In this document: positions 62,253 to 64,000 of the stretch, piece after piece
Layout of the letters: each line of letters opens with the position of its first letter
How positions within the stretch are numbered: the stretch's first letter is position 1
From: Aquitalea sp. LB_tupeE
GTDB taxonomy: Bacteria > Pseudomonadota > Gammaproteobacteria > Burkholderiales > Chromobacteriaceae
Direction of reading: 5' to 3'
Assembly (NCBI RefSeq): GCF_013391415.1
Contig: NZ_JACAXB010000034.1
Coordinates: 226,512 to 290,511, forward strand
DNA length: 64,000 bases
The notes under the pieces: generated by a model
Seen by the model: only the letters and a program-made list of their open reading frames with translations
What the model was told of the DNA's origin: nothing
Database searches by the model: none
Position numbers and translations under genes: made by a program

Positions 62253-63431
62253 ATGTCTTTGCCAACCCCTCTTGCCGCCCGCCCACAGCATGCAGCCGTG
62301 CTGTCCATGTCACTGTGCGTGGGCTTGCTGATTGCCGCCGAATTCTTGCCGGTCAGCCTGCTGACCCCGATTGCCAATGACCTGCACACCAGCGATGGCA
62401 TGGCCGGACAAGCCATTTCCGTGTCCGGGCTGTTTGCCGTATTGGCCAGCCTGATGGTGGGAAAACTTACCGGCCGGCATGATAGAAAACCGGTGCTGCT
62501 CTGCCTCACCGTGCTGCTGTTGCTGTCGGTACTGCTGACAGCCCTGGCAGACAGCTTTGCCATGCTGATGCTGGCGCGTGCCGTGCTGGGACTGGTGATT
62601 GGCGGTTTCTGGTCGCTGGCCACTGCTACGGTGAGCCGACTGGTAGCCGCAGAACAACTGGCCGCTGCGCTCGGCACGCTGTATATGGGCAATGCGGTGG
62701 CTGGCGCTTTTGCAGCACCTGTCGGCAGCTATCTGGGCGGCATCATCGGCTGGCGCGGGGTGTTCTGGGTGCTGGTTCCGCTGGTGCTGCTCAACCTGTA
62801 CTGGCAGTGGCGCAGCCTGCCAGAGCTGCCGGCACCGCCCGGGCAAACTGCCGCCAACCCGCTGACCCTGCTGTCCTTGCGCCATGTGCGCTACGCATTG
62901 CTTGCCGTCATGCTGACCTTTGGCGGTGCGTTTTCCGCTTTCACCTACTTTCGCCCGTTTCTGGAACAGCTGACCCGGGTCAGCCTGCCGCAGTTATCAC
63001 TATTACTGTTTGGTCTGGGGCTGGCCGGTTTTGTCGGCACCCGGATGGCCAGTGCCATGGTGGTGCGCCATCTCTATTCCCTGCTGGGGCTGCTGCCATT
63101 ACTGCTGGCCCTGCTGACTGGCGGCTTGCTGCTGACCGGCAGCCTGTTGTGGCCGGTAGCCATGCTGCTGATGTCGTGGGGGCTGGTGAATGCCGCCATT
63201 CCGGTGTGCTGGTCTGCCTGGATGGCACAGGGGGTCGCGGGTCAGGCCGAGCGCACCGGCGGGCTGATGGTGGCCGCCATTCAGCTGGCGATTCTGTGTG
63301 GTGGCGCGCTCGGCGGGGTTCTGCTGGACCAGTGGTCCATCCATGCCACTTTTCTTGCCAGCGTCGGCTTGTTGCTGACGGCTGCCTTGCTGGCAGGCAG
63401 CGGCGAGCGACTGCGCCCGTTGAGCACCTGA
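62253..63431 (+). CDS. MFS exporter, NepI/AraJ-like
   Basis: 392 residues with 12 membrane helices. CVGLLIAAEFLPVSLLTPIANDL and GIIGWRGVFWVLVPL parallel E. coli NepI, a purine ribonucleoside exporter, and the VPVCWSAWMAQGVAGQAERTGGL-like segment (with IPVCWSAW) also matches it. It could export nucleosides or related compounds. No operon partner is evident. Confidence 0.8.
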   Translation: MSLPTPLAARPQHAAVLSMSLCVGLLIAAEFLPVSLLTPIANDLHTSDGMAGQAISVSGLFAVLASLMVGKLTGRHDRKPVLLCLTVLLLLSVLLTALADSFAMLMLARAVLGLVIGGFWSLATATVSRLVAAEQLAAALGTLYMGNAVAGAFAAPVGSYLGGIIGWRGVFWVLVPLVLLNLYWQWRSLPELPAPPGQTAANPLTLLSLRHVRYALLAVMLTFGGAFSAFTYFRPFLEQLTRVSLPQLSLLLFGLGLAGFVGTRMASAMVVRHLYSLLGLLPLLLALLTGGLLLTGSLLWPVAMLLMSWGLVNAAIPVCWSAWMAQGVAGQAERTGGLMVAAIQLAILCGGALGGVLLDQWSIHATFLASVGLLLTAALLAGSGERLRPLST

Positions 63432-63555
63432 CAAACAAAACACAAGCCGTTGTATTCATTAACAATTCATCCAGGCCAGCACCGCACCCGCTGGTCAAAA
63501 CCTGGTCAAAACCCACACCACCCTGGCTCTGCCGGATCACATCAGGAAAGGAAGC

Positions 63556-63747
63556 ATGATGAAACACGCCCTTCCACTATGTCTGTCCCTGCTCGTGTTC
63601 AGCCCGCTCAGCCGGGCCGCTACCGCAGCCGATCAAACCAGCTCTGTCAGTCAGCAAAACGGCCAATCTGACAATCTGAACGATGCCTTTTGCACGGCCG
63701 GCACCCCCTGCGCCGTGGTGAAGCAGCGCAATGCCGGGCTGCACTGA
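63556..63747 (+). CDS. Small secreted protein of unknown function
   Basis: 63 residues with a signal peptide (MMKHALPLCLSLLVFSPLSRAATA) and a mature part of about 38 residues, containing two cysteines (DAFCTAGTPCAVVKQRN) that may form a disulfide. AGGAAAGGAAGC before the ATG is a strong ribosome site. I do not recognise it; a secreted peptide or envelope factor. Confidence 0.6.
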   Translation: MMKHALPLCLSLLVFSPLSRAATAADQTSSVSQQNGQSDNLNDAFCTAGTPCAVVKQRNAGLH

Positions 63748-63765
63748 AGCCTGGCAGCAGACGCA

Positions 63766-63795
63766 ACAAGGCCCTCAAGCAACTGAGGGCCTTGT
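63766..63795 (+). terminator. Hairpin after the small secreted protein
   Basis: ACAAGGCCCTCA / TGAGGGCCTTGT, a 12-bp perfect stem with a 6-base loop; poor T run. Confidence 0.65.
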
Positions 63796-63811
63796 CGTAT
63801 CAGATGATGAT

Positions 63812-64000
63812 TCAGGCGGCGTGCTGGCTACCAAGCGTAGCCAGCAGATTTGCCGCAAAACGGCTGCGCATGGCGTCCAGGCTGGCCTCATCCAGACCCA
63901 TGGCACTGTAAAACGCCAGCGGAGCACGGTATTGCATGCCCACATACAATGCGGAGGCTTTCATGGGTGACAGCACTTCGTCCATGGTGGCCTGAATCAA
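63812..64000 (-). CDS. Probable NAD(P)H-dependent flavodoxin-fold oxidoreductase, C-terminal end (partial)
   Basis: The last 62 or so residues of a gene that continues past the window. LSPMKASALYVGMQYRAPLAFYSAMGLDEASLD resembles the C-terminus of KefF/MdaB-type quinone oxidoreductases (pattern P-x-x-A-x-x-x-x-GM-x-Y-x-P-x-x-x-Y). The call is tentative because the FMN-binding half is missing. Confidence 0.5.
   Translation of the reverse strand: MIQATMDEVLSPMKASALYVGMQYRAPLAFYSAMGLDEASLDAMRSRFAANLLATLGSQHAA

Noticed and set aside
1..64000. CRISPR arrays, tRNA or rRNA genes, IS elements, prophage
   Set aside because: No regularly spaced repeats, cloverleaf-type sequences or transposase/integrase-like proteins were seen in reading; a dedicated scan would be decisive.

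Overview
The window reads as GC-rich chromosomal DNA of a Gram-negative betaproteobacterium. TonB and Tat systems, Efe iron import, PorB-like porin, Ssu and Met transport, AcnB and class I Fbp all fit, and the protein sequences look most like Neisseriales/Chromobacteriaceae (Aquitalea, Chromobacterium or Vogesella type). That placement is my recall of protein families, not a search. I see no phage, transposase, CRISPR array, rRNA or tRNA. Genes are densely packed, with many 4-base stop/start overlaps and clear hairpin terminators.

Layout. 1-6.9 kb: the end of a TetR-type regulator facing a five-gene drug/solvent efflux operon (TolC-like, HlyD-like, double ATPase, two ABC-2 permeases). 7.1-10.6 kb: aldehyde dehydrogenase, small Tat-signal protein and GMC oxidoreductase, a likely alcohol-to-acid oxidation module behind overlapping palindromes. 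10.7-15.1 kb: an orphan CoxE-type vWA protein, a six-PAS diguanylate cyclase and a 49-residue membrane protein. 15.2-25.2 kb: FtsK, AcnB, a LysR regulator, a periplasmic solute-binding protein, Fbp and a tandem receiver protein. 25.2-26.6 kb: an unknown protein and a GNAT acetyltransferase.

The highlight is 26.7-38.8 kb, about 12 kb devoted to sulfur and all on the minus strand. In transcription order it begins with ssuEADCBF (sulfonate import and desulfonation) and metNIQ (methionine import). It ends with a family 2A encapsulin operon: rhodanese, serine O-acetyltransferase, SrpI-type shell and a cysteine desulfurase with a roughly 200-residue disordered N-terminal domain of the kind that loads cargo into the shell. 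Together they suggest sulfur scavenging, cysteine precursor supply, desulfuration of cysteine inside a protein shell, and sulfane-sulfur handling outside it.

39-50 kb: small proteins, a nicotinamidase-like hydrolase, an amino acid permease, a HisKA_2 kinase with a REC-PAS-GGDEF-EAL partner (c-di-GMP output), a tannase/feruloyl esterase and a porin. 50-51.5 kb: a type II dehydroquinase and a shikimate/quinate dehydrogenase. 51.7-59.4 kb: an iron block with efeU, an efeO split into two genes, efeB, a TonB-dependent receptor and a PepSY membrane protein, with a strong Fur-box-like site before efeU. 59.4-64 kb: a GAF-GGDEF protein, copCD, a NepI-like MFS exporter, a small secreted protein and the end of a probable flavodoxin-fold oxidoreductase.
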